A stretch of 64,000 nt of DNA from CAYJBH01 sp964370605 (GTDB taxonomy: Bacteria > Bacillota > Clostridia > Oscillospirales > Ruminococcaceae), in assembly GCA_964370605.1 (NCBI GenBank), contig CAYJJX010000011.1, forward strand, positions 1 through 64,000, read 5' to 3'. Made by a program: the position numbers and the translations under genes. Every line of letters begins with the position of its first letter. The stretch's first letter is position 1. The notes under the pieces were generated by a model, which did no database searches, had not been told where the DNA came from, and worked only from the letters and a program-made list of their open reading frames with translations. Shown here in pieces: positions 8,431 through 16,567 of the stretch.

Positions 8431-9199
8431 TTTCTCTTCTTTGATTGGTTGGAAGTTCGGTTAATTTGTGATAGAACTCCAGCGATTTCGGTTTTTTATC
8501 GAGATGCCAGAGTGTGAATTTTTCTGTTTCGGAAATCAATCCGCAACGTCTTGGATCAGAGAGTTTAAAAGCAAAAGCGGCCTTGGGTTCTGAAAACACG
8601 ATATGGCGCATTGCCGCAACGCCTGCCGCCGTAAGATTGCAACTTTTTGTCGTTGATTTTGCACAATCGGAGCAGAGCATTTTTCCTGACTTATAGTCGA
8701 ACAAGTGTGGTTGTTCTTTATATTCAAAACAAGAAGAACAGGCGACGAGTGTCGGCATAAATCCATGTCCCGACATGGTACGAAGTTCAAATACCGCCTT
8801 GATCATATCCGCATCGTTTTGTTGTTTGCTGATGAGATACAGCGTGTTTAAAAAGAGTGGCAGATGCGTCTTCGCCTCCTCTTCGGTGGGGTTGATGCAC
8901 CGTATCAGCTCGGCACAGTATAGTGCGAGTGAAATGCCCTCCAGTGTGTCGGATAGCGAAAAAAAAGAGTTGATAGTCTCCGCCTCACGCACGGTATAAA
9001 AGCCTTTTCGCTGTGCAATGCCGAACTCACAATATTGAAACAGCGCAAGAGCGGAGAAAAGCGAATTTTTTGTTCCTTTTGCGCCGTGGGCATATACGTC
9101 GATAACGCCGAGTTCTTCGGTGTACAGCGTGAGCGTGCGGTCCGATTTGACGGTACCGCGCTCCGCAATAACAATCCCTTTTGTAATTATCAGCGCCAC
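8414..9199 (-). CDS. recO: DNA repair protein RecO
   Basis: RecO loads RecA onto SSB-coated DNA in the RecFOR pathway. The N-terminal OB fold begins 'ALIITKGIVIAERG' and includes 'TLYTEELGVIDVYAHGAKG'. The helical C-terminal part holds the zinc knuckle 'CSSC...CSDC'. The frame is open to a TTG at 9223, but the GTG at 9199 fits the family start better and sits one base after the era stop, suggesting coupled translation. Neither start has a good ribosome binding site. The era-recO order is common in Firmicutes. Confidence 0.92.
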   Translation of the reverse strand: MALIITKGIVIAERGTVKSDRTLTLYTEELGVIDVYAHGAKGTKNSLFSALALFQYCEFGIAQRKGFYTVREAETINSFFSLSDTLEGISLALYCAELIRCINPTEEEAKTHLPLFLNTLYLISKQQNDADMIKAVFELRTMSGHGFMPTLVACSSCFEYKEQPHLFDYKSGKMLCSDCAKSTTKSCNLTAAGVAAMRHIVFSEPKAAFAFKLSDPRRCGLISETEKFTLWHLDKKPKSLEFYHKLTELPTNQRRENEQKS

Positions 9200-9200
9200 A

Positions 9201-10088
9201 TCATCGGTCTGTCTTAAAGCCAAAATTTTTCAGCTGTGTATTGCTATCACGCCAACCCTCACGCACCTTTACAAAGCATTTGAGGTTAACCTTCGAGCCA
9301 AACAGCTCCTCCATGTCAATTCTTGCCGAAGAGGCGGCATTTTTTAAGGTACTGCCTCCTTTGCCTATTATTATACCCTTGTGCGTCTGTTTTTCACATA
9401 CAATATCTACATCGATATCTATTAAACCGCTTGGCCGTCTTTTAAATCGTTCACAAGTCACGGCAATACCGTGCGGAACTTCATGTGCCAATGCAAGCAG
9501 CAACTTTTCACGTAAAATTTCTGCAACAAAAGCCGTCTCCGGCATGTCGGTAAAACTATCGTCGGGATAATGGTGGACATCTTCCTGTGAAAATTCAGAA
9601 AGAGCATCAAATAGATTGTCGGTACCACGTTTTTCCAGAACCGAGATGCAGAATATCTCTTTGAATGCTCCGGTGTCCTCAAGTCGCTTGCTCTGTATAA
9701 GGATATCCTCCTCTGACAGCAGATCACACTTGTTTAAAACCGCAACTGCCGGTATGGAAGAATTCTTGATTTTTTCGATAAAACCGAGTTCGTCTTCCCA
9801 AAACTTTTTTGAAGGTGCAAACATGGCAATGACCAGATCTGCATCAGATAGCGAATGTTTTGCGTAGGAGGTCATACGCTCGCCAAGTTTAGTCCGCACA
9901 TTATGAAGCCCGGGAGTATCATAAAAGACATATTGAATGTCGCCTTTTGTGACAATACCGGTTATCTTGCTTCGAGTCGTCTGAGGTTTATGGGTGACGA
10001 TAGCCACCTTCTCCCCTACAAACAGATTCACAAGGGATGATTTGCCGGCATTGGTTCTACCGACAACCGAGATAAATACACTTCGCAT
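9201..10088 (-). CDS. era: GTPase Era
   Basis: A 295-residue Era, the essential GTPase that helps 16S rRNA 3' end maturation and 30S assembly. G1 is GRTNAGKSS (10-18), G3 is 'YDTPGLH' and G4 is 'NKCD'. The C-terminal KH domain has 'GIIIGKGGSTLK', which binds the 3' end of 16S rRNA. The ATG at 10088 shares its A with the dgkA stop (TGATG); an upstream TTG at 10091 is possible. A long stretch of the operon is translationally coupled in this way. Confidence 0.97.
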   Translation of the reverse strand: MRSVFISVVGRTNAGKSSLVNLFVGEKVAIVTHKPQTTRSKITGIVTKGDIQYVFYDTPGLHNVRTKLGERMTSYAKHSLSDADLVIAMFAPSKKFWEDELGFIEKIKNSSIPAVAVLNKCDLLSEEDILIQSKRLEDTGAFKEIFCISVLEKRGTDNLFDALSEFSQEDVHHYPDDSFTDMPETAFVAEILREKLLLALAHEVPHGIAVTCERFKRRPSGLIDIDVDIVCEKQTHKGIIIGKGGSTLKNAASSARIDMEELFGSKVNLKCFVKVREGWRDSNTQLKNFGFKTDR

Positions 10089-10540
10089 CAACGTTCCTTA
10101 AATTTAAATACAAATAAAAATGATATGACAATGCTTGTCGCAAATAGCACTGAATAAATTGGGTTGGATAATAGAGTTGCGGTTATTTCAGAAAGCTTTT
10201 GCAGATCGAAAAAAAGCAAAATGCCAACGACTGCGGCACCGATAGCCGAACACAGCACCGCGGCGGCGGCGACATCCTTGGCGGCACCTGCCTTTTCATA
10301 GTTTTCGGTGCTTGGATTTTGCCATGAAAGCTCGATAGCGGTATTAACAAGTTCGAGCGAGATAACGAGTGCTATTGTTAATACCAACAAGATTAGTTCG
10401 GTAGTCTCGAGTCGAAAAACAACTGCCATCCAGACCGCGTAACACGCAGCAACAAGGTGAAATCGCAAATTGCGTTCACCTCGTATCGCTTTTAGTAAAC
10501 CTTTTATAGCATAGACGAACGAGTAAAAAAAAGACATCAT
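10088..10540 (-). CDS. dgkA: Diacylglycerol/undecaprenol kinase (DgkA family)
   Basis: A 150-residue membrane enzyme of the prokaryotic DgkA family, which in Gram-positives phosphorylates undecaprenol. An amphipathic N-terminus with 'GLLKAIRGERNLRFHL' is followed by three to four hydrophobic helices and the catalytic helix 'SLELVNTAIELSW', with its conserved Glu and Asn. It is ~20 residues longer than many family members because of a C-terminal hydrophobic segment ending 'VFKFKER'. It overlaps ybeY by an ATGA. Confidence 0.93.
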   Translation of the reverse strand: MMSFFYSFVYAIKGLLKAIRGERNLRFHLVAACYAVWMAVVFRLETTELILLVLTIALVISLELVNTAIELSWQNPSTENYEKAGAAKDVAAAAVLCSAIGAAVVGILLFFDLQKLSEITATLLSNPIYSVLFATSIVISFLFVFKFKER

Positions 10541-11034
10541 CTCTCGTTCTGGAACGCCGTTGTACGAGGAAGTCCGAGCTGAGTCAGTGTCAGTTCCTCT
10601 TTTTCACGCATGATAGCCGACTCCATACCACCCTGCTCGTGGTCATATCCAAGCAGATGGTACATTCCGTGAACAGTCAAAAATGCAAGTTCGCGTTGAA
10701 GATCATGGCCGTAACGTTCGGCCTGTTCTGCCGCTTTTTCAAGCGATATGACTATATCACCGAGAAGTGAAGCGCCGGTATCTTTGTTAATATCATATTT
10801 CCCGTCTTCACTCATAGGAAAAGAAAGGACATCGGTCTTATCGTTGATATTACGGTATTCATGATTTAACTTTTTTATTTCATTGTTGTTGACGAGCGAA
10901 ACGGTAACCTCAGCATCTCCGACGAAATTCTCGTTCTTAAGGACTGCTTTGCAGCATCTTCGGATCAGGATTCTGGTACCTGTTGGAATCTTGACTTCGC
11001 TTTGACGGGCGATAATGCAAACCCTGTCTTTCAT
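10537..11034 (-). CDS. ybeY: Endoribonuclease YbeY (rRNA maturation factor)
   Basis: A 165-residue metal-dependent RNase for rRNA maturation and quality control. The zinc site H-x3-H-x5-H is visible as 'HGMYHLLGYDHE'. The upstream signature 'NKLNHEYRNINDKTDVLSF' region is recognisable. The ATG at 11034 overlaps the phoH stop (ATGA) and has GGAGG six bases upstream. The gene order phoH-ybeY-dgkA-era matches other Firmicutes, but the HD-hydrolase gene yqfF/pgpH often found between phoH and ybeY is missing. Confidence 0.96.
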   Translation of the reverse strand: MKDRVCIIARQSEVKIPTGTRILIRRCCKAVLKNENFVGDAEVTVSLVNNNEIKKLNHEYRNINDKTDVLSFPMSEDGKYDINKDTGASLLGDIVISLEKAAEQAERYGHDLQRELAFLTVHGMYHLLGYDHEQGGMESAIMREKEELTLTQLGLPRTTAFQNER

Positions 11035-11999
11035 TTCCGACCTCCTTTTCTGTTTTGTTTTTCATGTTTTTCATAAGCAGCGACTATTGCCTCAACGATG
11101 TGATGTCGCACAACGTCTCGGGCGGTTAATACTACTCTCTTAACACCTTCGATATCCATAGTGATCTTTGCCGCCTCGGCAAGACCGCTTCTTGTATTCC
11201 CCGGCAGATCAATCTGTGTGATATCACCGGTAATTACCATTTTTGAGCCGTTTCCGAGTCTTGTTAAAAACATCTTCATCTGTTCAAACGTTGTGTTTTG
11301 CGCTTCGTCTAAAATGATGAAACTGTCGTCAAGCGTTCTTCCACGCATATATGCAAGCGGCGCAACCTCTATCTGACCTTTTTCTAACATGCGGGCAAAT
11401 GCTTCGGCACCAAGCATGTCATACAGTCCATCGTATAGTGGGCGCAGATAAGGGTCAACCTTATTTTGCAGATCGCCGGGCAAAAATCCGAGCTTCTCCC
11501 CTGCCTCTACGGCCGGACGAGTCAAGATAATTCTAGACACATCGTGTGATTTAAGTGCTTTTACAGCCAATGCCACCGCAAGGTATGTCTTTCCGGTGCC
11601 TGCAGGGCCTATTCCAAAAGTCACGGTCGACTTCTTTATAGCCTCGATATACTGCTTTTGACCCAAAGTTTTCGGATAGACAGGTTTGCCTTTTATTGTA
11701 ATGGCAACAAGGTCGCCGGAAAGAGACGATACCTCCCCTGTCTTCCCGGCCTTTGCAAGCCCAATGCAGTAACGCAGAGTCTGCTCGTCGATAACCCTTC
11801 CGCTTTTAGAGAGTTCCAATGCCGCCATTATTGCCGATTTTGCAACGGCGGAGTTATCACCGCTCAACTTGAGATCACCATCACGGGTCACCGCAGTAAC
11901 TTCAAGTTCTTTTGTCAGAATGGTGAGTAGTTCGTCATTATGTCCGAAGAGTATCAACAACTCTTCTGTATCATTAAGTTCTATAAATTCTTCAGTCAT
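11031..11999 (-). CDS. phoH: PhoH-like ATPase
   Basis: A 322-residue cytoplasmic ATPase with an N-terminal KH-like segment (~1-100) and a C-terminal SF1-helicase-like domain. Walker A is 'GIGPAGTGKTYLA'; Walker B is 'FIILDEAQN', followed by 'MFLTRLGNGSKMVITGD'. The family is linked to RNA metabolism, often beside ybeY. The ATG at 11999 has TTGGAG four to five bases upstream. It is the first gene of the operon, behind a TTTACA-17-TATAAT promoter. Confidence 0.95.
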   Translation of the reverse strand: MTEEFIELNDTEELLILFGHNDELLTILTKELEVTAVTRDGDLKLSGDNSAVAKSAIMAALELSKSGRVIDEQTLRYCIGLAKAGKTGEVSSLSGDLVAITIKGKPVYPKTLGQKQYIEAIKKSTVTFGIGPAGTGKTYLAVALAVKALKSHDVSRIILTRPAVEAGEKLGFLPGDLQNKVDPYLRPLYDGLYDMLGAEAFARMLEKGQIEVAPLAYMRGRTLDDSFIILDEAQNTTFEQMKMFLTRLGNGSKMVITGDITQIDLPGNTRSGLAEAAKITMDIEGVKRVVLTARDVVRHHIVEAIVAAYEKHEKQNRKGGRK

Positions 12000-12035
12000 T
12001 CAACTCCAAAACGATACCTTTTGTTCTTTGTAAAT

Positions 12036-12064
12036 ATTATAGCAATTTTCAACCAAAATGTAAA
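12036..12064 (-). promoter_or_regulatory. Sigma-A promoter of the phoH-ybeY-dgkA-era-recO-mutS2 operon
   Basis: On the minus strand there is TTTACA (12059-12064), a 17-base spacer and TATAAT (12036-12041). TGC just before the -10 gives an extended -10 element. It separates the housekeeping operon from yqfD upstream. Confidence 0.8.
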
Positions 12065-12072
12065 TAGTTTTT

Positions 12073-13239
12073 CTAATTTTTTATAAGATTAGCTATGAAC
12101 TCGTATTCAACTTTGACTTCTATTGAATCTTCCGACTCATTAGAGATGACCTTTTTTGATATTATGATCGGATAGGAGTAATCTTGCATAAGTTGTTGCT
12201 CTATCTGATGCTGTGCATTGAGTGATGCCTGCTCCGAGGTGAGTGTAATCTCTTTCATGTGGGTTTCGGCGAGTTCTATCCGCTCCAAAGTTATCGGGAG
12301 TTTCAGCCCAAAGATGCTAATCGGCTTCATTGTAGTGTTGCGTTGATAATCGCCATTGAGTATAGAATCGCTGAAAAGAGGGATTCGTAACGATAAAAAG
12401 CGAATCACATATAAACTTTCCGTCTCTCCTGTAAGAACGCTTGCGCTGTAGCTCAGCGGCTGTATCAATGTATAACTATCTTTTCCGTATGCAGTGATGC
12501 TCGCATAAACCTTTGAAGTAGCAATTTCGTTGTCATCGGTCAGGCGCACGTTGTTGACCAGCAACTGACCTTTCGATACCGATTGGTTGACCTTGACCAT
12601 GCCATATCCTTCATAGATATTTATATCATGAATAATTCCATCAAATGCAGCGATAAGCGGAGTGTCGGAGCGATTAATATCGATGTAATTATTTTTCAGG
12701 TTTGCCTCAACTTCAATCCTTCCGTCTGAAAAATTGAGTTTGAGATAGGCGAAGCGATCGCTTTTCAATAAAAGATTTTGCTCTGCTAATTTCAGATGGT
12801 CGCTGTTTGCGACACAGCCCGGATAAATCCCTTCGGCATAAAGCATGGAACGAATAATAGCTGCATCCTGCTCTTGCAGTGAACCGGTATCGATTCGCCA
12901 AACAAGGCAGGACAGAAGATAGAGTGAAAGAAAAAAGAGAAGGGCGGAAAACAGGAGGCTGCGTCGGCGATAGAGTCGGCGAAATAAAAAGAGCGGTCCT
13001 GCTTTGCGCACAAGATAAAGGCGACAGCCGGTCCCCTTGCGCAATTTTTTCAATCGTCGAAAATGGCGAGCCGAGACGGTGAATAAAATGCCGAAGGCTA
13101 CCGACTGCACCTGTTTCGGAGTAATTCCGTCCGCCATGATTCGGTTGAGGAGCAGTTCCGGATTGCCGCCCTCGGCACAGACGACGACAGTGTGGATAAA
13201 AAAACCGATCACATCACCGCTGGTTTTAGTTTTGAACAT
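12073..13239 (-). CDS. yqfD: Sporulation protein YqfD
   Basis: A 388-residue membrane-associated YqfD-family protein (SpoIV-stage in the B. subtilis literature), made in the mother cell. The N-terminal ~85 residues are cytoplasmic. A hydrophobic helix lies near residues 92-112 ('LLFSALLFFLSLYLLSCLVW'). The rest is a large domain with a 'LVNNVRLTDDNEIATSKVYA' stretch, probably in the intermembrane space of the forespore. It directly follows yqfC (3-base gap), the same pair as in other spore formers. Confidence 0.9.
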   Translation of the reverse strand: MFKTKTSGDVIGFFIHTVVVCAEGGNPELLLNRIMADGITPKQVQSVAFGILFTVSARHFRRLKKLRKGTGCRLYLVRKAGPLFLFRRLYRRRSLLFSALLFFLSLYLLSCLVWRIDTGSLQEQDAAIIRSMLYAEGIYPGCVANSDHLKLAEQNLLLKSDRFAYLKLNFSDGRIEVEANLKNNYIDINRSDTPLIAAFDGIIHDINIYEGYGMVKVNQSVSKGQLLVNNVRLTDDNEIATSKVYASITAYGKDSYTLIQPLSYSASVLTGETESLYVIRFLSLRIPLFSDSILNGDYQRNTTMKPISIFGLKLPITLERIELAETHMKEITLTSEQASLNAQHQIEQQLMQDYSYPIIISKKVISNESEDSIEVKVEYEFIANLIKN

Positions 13240-13241
13240 GG

Positions 13242-13526
13242 CTAATTCACCCCTTCGTCCAGTCGTATACTATCTACCCTACCCGATAGTTCGGCACTGT
13301 GTCGGGCGAGGTTATTCAGCTTTAGCCCTTCTCCAACAAATGTCAATGTCATCTTTCCTTGACCGACTATCAACAGCATGTCGGTGAATGAGATGATCTT
13401 ATCACAATCTTCGATGATGATTCTGCCTCTTGTATCTATAGTTAGAAAGTTATGCCCCACCGACAGGTGTGATGAGATGGGCACTCGGTTGCCGATATTA
13501 TGTATCATTTTTTTCATAAAGTTCAT
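13242..13526 (-). CDS. yqfC: Sporulation protein YqfC (YabP/YqfC family)
   Basis: A 94-residue protein of the YabP/YqfC family, a small beta-rich sporulation protein expressed in the mother cell. 'NFLTIDTRGRIIIEDCDKIISF' spans the family core, which is followed by 'MTLTFVGEGLKLNNLARHSAELSG'. The ATG at 13526 has AAAGGAG eight bases upstream; a TTG at 13532 is also in frame. It forms an operon with yqfD and is divergent from ylbJ. A clear sigma-E promoter was not found on this strand. Confidence 0.88.
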   Translation of the reverse strand: MNFMKKMIHNIGNRVPISSHLSVGHNFLTIDTRGRIIIEDCDKIISFTDMLLIVGQGKMTLTFVGEGLKLNNLARHSAELSGRVDSIRLDEGVN

Positions 13527-13540
13527 GGACAAAACTCCTT

Positions 13541-13569
13541 TACTATTTTACGAGAAATGCTCATACATT
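13541..13569 (+). promoter_or_regulatory. Sigma-E-like sporulation promoter of ylbJ
   Basis: TACTATT (13541-13547), then 14 bases, then CATACATT (13562-13569). The Bacillus sigma-E consensus is KMATATT-14-CATACAnT, so the -35 matches 6 of 7 and the -10 matches fully at the exact spacing. The site is 28 bases before the ylbJ ATG. B. subtilis ylbJ is a sigma-E gene, which supports the call. Confidence 0.7.
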
Positions 13570-13596
13570 TAATTATAGAAATAATGAGGCGATATT

Positions 13597-14646
13597 ATGC
13601 GGATATTCAAGACTTTGCCCGAGACGATGATAACGGTATTCGGTTTTCTTCTTTTGTTTTTGATGATATCAAGGCCACGGCTTGTCACACAATCGACCGT
13701 GCAAACACTCGGATATCTCACATCGGTGGTTTTGCCATCGATATTTCCTTTCATGGTTATGTCGTCTTTTCTGTCGTTTGGTAAGATGGCAGAGATACTT
13801 GGTGCAGTATTTTACCCCATTACACGGTATTTGATAAAGATAGATGGTAAAAAGGCTGGGATTGTTGTGTTTCTTTCATTTGTTGGCGGGTTTGCGGCAG
13901 GAGCTTGTGCTGCAGCACGATTGATCGAACAAAAAGAGCTGACAATCTCGCAGTGTAAAAGGTTGTTGCCGATAATATTTTTGCCAAGTTTACCCTTTTG
14001 TGTATTGGTAGCAGGTGGCGCTCTGTTTGATAGCTATGTTATCGGTGCAATGTTCGCACTTTCTAATATTGTCGCCGGAATTTTGACCGCATCCATGATG
14101 GCAATCGGAGCGAAGCATGTGGGAAAAATAAAAAATGTGTCTACGCCTCTCCCATCGATCGAAGAGCACATTATCTCTGCCATAAAATCATCTACGCAGA
14201 ATATGGTAAATGTATCCGGTTTTATACTTTTTTTTGGAATACTTAGCGGTATGCTGAACCTAATGTTGCCACTGCCAATATCTGTTTATCCGTCTATTTT
14301 ATTAGAGTTTTCTACAGCATTGCCACTGGTCGCCGATAAAGGGATATATGCAGTCTGTGCAACACTGTCAGTACTTGGGTTCTCTGCCTTTTTTCAGGTA
14401 TCGGTCATATTGAAAAAAGCTTCAAGCCTGTCGGTTTTTATCGCAAGCAGATGCATTTCGGTGCCACTGACTTTATTGATATTGACTATTTTATTCACAT
14501 TATTTCCCCAGACGCAAACCGTCTTATTGCAGTCGGAAAAGGTATACATTTTACCCTATCAATTTAGTTTTGAGCTATCGGTTATAGCATATTTGATAAT
14601 TATTATCAGTTTTAAAGACTTTATCACAAAAAAAGGTTTACAATAG
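13597..14646 (+). CDS. ylbJ: Sporulation integral membrane protein YlbJ
   Basis: A 349-residue polytopic membrane protein of the YlbJ family, needed for spore cortex formation. About eight hydrophobic helices can be seen. Two symmetrical Gly-rich segments typical of nucleoside-recognition/Gate-domain proteins ('GGFAAGACAAARLIEQ' and the 'LGFSAFFQVS' region) lie in each half. The ATG has GAGG seven bases upstream, behind a sigma-E-like promoter. Its 3' end overlaps the promoter of the following operon. Confidence 0.92.
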   Translation: MRIFKTLPETMITVFGFLLLFLMISRPRLVTQSTVQTLGYLTSVVLPSIFPFMVMSSFLSFGKMAEILGAVFYPITRYLIKIDGKKAGIVVFLSFVGGFAAGACAAARLIEQKELTISQCKRLLPIIFLPSLPFCVLVAGGALFDSYVIGAMFALSNIVAGILTASMMAIGAKHVGKIKNVSTPLPSIEEHIISAIKSSTQNMVNVSGFILFFGILSGMLNLMLPLPISVYPSILLEFSTALPLVADKGIYAVCATLSVLGFSAFFQVSVILKKASSLSVFIASRCISVPLTLLILTILFTLFPQTQTVLLQSEKVYILPYQFSFELSVIAYLIIIISFKDFITKKGLQ

Positions 14647-14665
14647 AAAAAAAGTGTTATATTAT
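14637..14665 (+). promoter_or_regulatory. Sigma-A promoter of the Fe-S/tRNA thiolation operon
   Basis: TTTACA (14637-14642), a 17-base spacer and TATTAT (14660-14665). The -35 overlaps the last codons of ylbJ. It would drive the small Cys protein, nifS, iscU and mnmA. Confidence 0.55.
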
Positions 14666-14684
14666 ATAGTAAAGAATATATTTA

Positions 14685-14939
14685 ATGACGGAATGCAAAA
14701 TATACAATTTTATGGCAAAGTATGTAAAATCAAAAATGTTTGGAGCAAATATAGAACCGGCTTGCTATTATTGTGAGCGCGGGAGTTTTGCGTATGACAA
14801 AAAGATGATACTTTGCAAAAAAAAGGGTATAACAGCACCGTTTTACCGGTGTAAAAAATTCATTTACGCACCGCTCAAGCGCGTACCGAAAAAACAGCCC
14901 GCACTTGGCAATTTTACTCCGGAGGATTTTCAGTTATAA
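14685..14939 (+). CDS. Small cysteine-rich conserved hypothetical protein
   Basis: An 84-residue basic protein (or ~75 if it starts at the internal ATG of 'MAKYVKSKMFG'). Four cysteines occur as C-x2-C ('CYYCERG') ... C ... C ('LCKKKG', 'YRCKKF'), consistent with a small zinc ribbon or metal-binding knuckle. The sequence resembles short hypothetical proteins of Clostridia that I associate with this position, but no function is known to me. It is 17 bases upstream of the cysteine desulfurase gene in the same orientation, so a role around sulfur or metal delivery is a guess from context only. Confidence 0.75.
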   Translation: MTECKIYNFMAKYVKSKMFGANIEPACYYCERGSFAYDKKMILCKKKGITAPFYRCKKFIYAPLKRVPKKQPALGNFTPEDFQL

Positions 14940-14956
14940 CAAAGAAAAGGAATACC

Positions 14957-16111
14957 ATGATCTATCTTGACAATGCGGCTACGACTCCGCTTAAAAAAGA
15001 GGTTTTGCGGGACATGCTCCCCTATCTCGAGTCGTTTTATTATAATCCAAGCAGCATCTATTCAGCGGCACAAAATGTGCAAGCAGACATATCAGCAGCA
15101 CGTGAACAGGTCGCAACAATTATCAATGTCCACCCTAAAGAAGTGTATTTTACATCCAGTGGTACCGAGGCAATAAACTGGGCTCTCAAGGGAGCCGCAC
15201 GCACAATGAAAAGACGAGGAAAGACCGGAATTATTATCAGTGCCATTGAACACCATGCGGTTTTACACTGTGCCGATTCACTGAAGCGCGAAGGCTTCGA
15301 GGTCACTCTTTTACCGGTGAATGAATATGGAAAGGTTAGCGTCGACTCACTGAGCGAAGCGATAAATGATAATACCGGCCTTTGTAGCATAATGCTTGCG
15401 AACAATGAGATCGGTACGATTCAGGATATCAAAGAGCTCGCCGCTGTTGCAAAAGAAAGAGGCGTTGTATTTCATACCGATGCGGTACAGGCTCTTGGAA
15501 GTATTCCGGTCGATGTTGAAGAGCTTGGCGTTGATATGCTGAATCTGTCGGCACATAAATTTGGAGGACCGAAAGGCGTCGGCGTTCTCTATATTCGAAA
15601 AGGTCTTTCGGTAGAATCATTGATCGATGGTGGCGGACAGGAACAGAGCCGTCGTGCCGGCACCGAAAATGTAGCAGGAATCATCGGTCTTTCGTCGGCA
15701 CTGAAACTTGCGACCGATACAATGCCTGAGCGCAGGTCGTACATTGAATCGTTGCGTGATAAGCTGCAAACTGAACTGGCTACAATTAAAAAAGTGCGTT
15801 TCAACGGCGATCCCAATAGTCGCTTACCCGGCATATTGAGCGTATCATTCGAAGGTATTGAAGGTGAAGGAATATTGCTTTTCCTCGATATGCAAGGGAT
15901 TGCAGCATCTTCCGGTTCAGCCTGTGCATCAGGATCTCTTGATCCAAGTCATGTAATTCTTGCAACCGGACTTTCTCACGGTATTGCTCAAGGAACCATA
16001 CGATTCTCTCTTTCTGCCGATAATACCGAGCAGGAGATTGAGACGACAGTCGTTGCAATAAAGTCAATTGTTGAGCGTTTGCGCGCTATGTCCCCTGTCT
16101 GGAAAGACTAA
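14957..16111 (+). CDS. nifS: Cysteine desulfurase (NifS/IscS family)
   Basis: A 384-residue PLP enzyme that removes sulfur from cysteine and passes it as a persulfide to Fe-S scaffolds and MnmA. 'YLDNAATTPL' opens the protein. The PLP lysine lies in 'LSAHKFGGPKG', and 'IEHHAVL' and 'HTDAVQALG' are the cofactor-binding segments. The active-site cysteine is in 'SSGSACASGS', in the short group-I (NifS/IscS) loop. The order nifS-iscU-mnmA shows its two likely acceptors. Confidence 0.96.
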   Translation: MIYLDNAATTPLKKEVLRDMLPYLESFYYNPSSIYSAAQNVQADISAAREQVATIINVHPKEVYFTSSGTEAINWALKGAARTMKRRGKTGIIISAIEHHAVLHCADSLKREGFEVTLLPVNEYGKVSVDSLSEAINDNTGLCSIMLANNEIGTIQDIKELAAVAKERGVVFHTDAVQALGSIPVDVEELGVDMLNLSAHKFGGPKGVGVLYIRKGLSVESLIDGGGQEQSRRAGTENVAGIIGLSSALKLATDTMPERRSYIESLRDKLQTELATIKKVRFNGDPNSRLPGILSVSFEGIEGEGILLFLDMQGIAASSGSACASGSLDPSHVILATGLSHGIAQGTIRFSLSADNTEQEIETTVVAIKSIVERLRAMSPVWKD

Positions 16112-16144
16112 ATAATAAAACATACAACATAAGGAATTTAATAA

Positions 16145-16567
16145 ATGTACAGCGAAAAGGTAATGGATCATTTTACCAATCCAAGAAATATAGGTGAAGT
16201 AGAAAATGCAAATGCAATCGGCACTGTAGGAAATGAAAAATGCGGTGATATTATGCAAATATCAATGCACATAGAAAACGGAGTAGTCGAAGATGTCAAG
16301 TTTAAGACATTTGGCTGTGGTGCCGCGGTAGCAACCAGTTCAATGGCTACCGAACTAATAAAAGGCAAAACCATAGAAGAGGCAGGAAACCTTTCAAACA
16401 AAGCGGTTATGGAGGCACTGGACGGACTCCCACCCAATAAGGTACATTGTAGCCTGCTTGCAGAAGAAGCGGTAAAAGAGGCTCTCGGAAACTATTATAT
16501 CGCCCAGGGTGTCGATCCCACACCGATTCTTGGTAACTATAAAAAAGGTGATCATGATCATCACTGA
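16145..16567 (+). CDS. iscU: Fe-S cluster assembly scaffold, NifU/IscU family
   Basis: A 140-residue IscU-type scaffold. It starts MYSEKVMDHFTNPRN as the family does. Three conserved cysteines are present, near 'EKCGDIM' (C36), 'FGCGAAVA' and 'KVHCSLLAEE'. The Asp of the usual C-G-D motif is present. The C-terminal NifU domains are absent. It receives sulfur from the upstream desulfurase. The 3' end overlaps mnmA by 14 bases and ends in Asp-His-His. Confidence 0.95.
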   Translation: MYSEKVMDHFTNPRNIGEVENANAIGTVGNEKCGDIMQISMHIENGVVEDVKFKTFGCGAAVATSSMATELIKGKTIEEAGNLSNKAVMEALDGLPPNKVHCSLLAEEAVKEALGNYYIAQGVDPTPILGNYKKGDHDHH

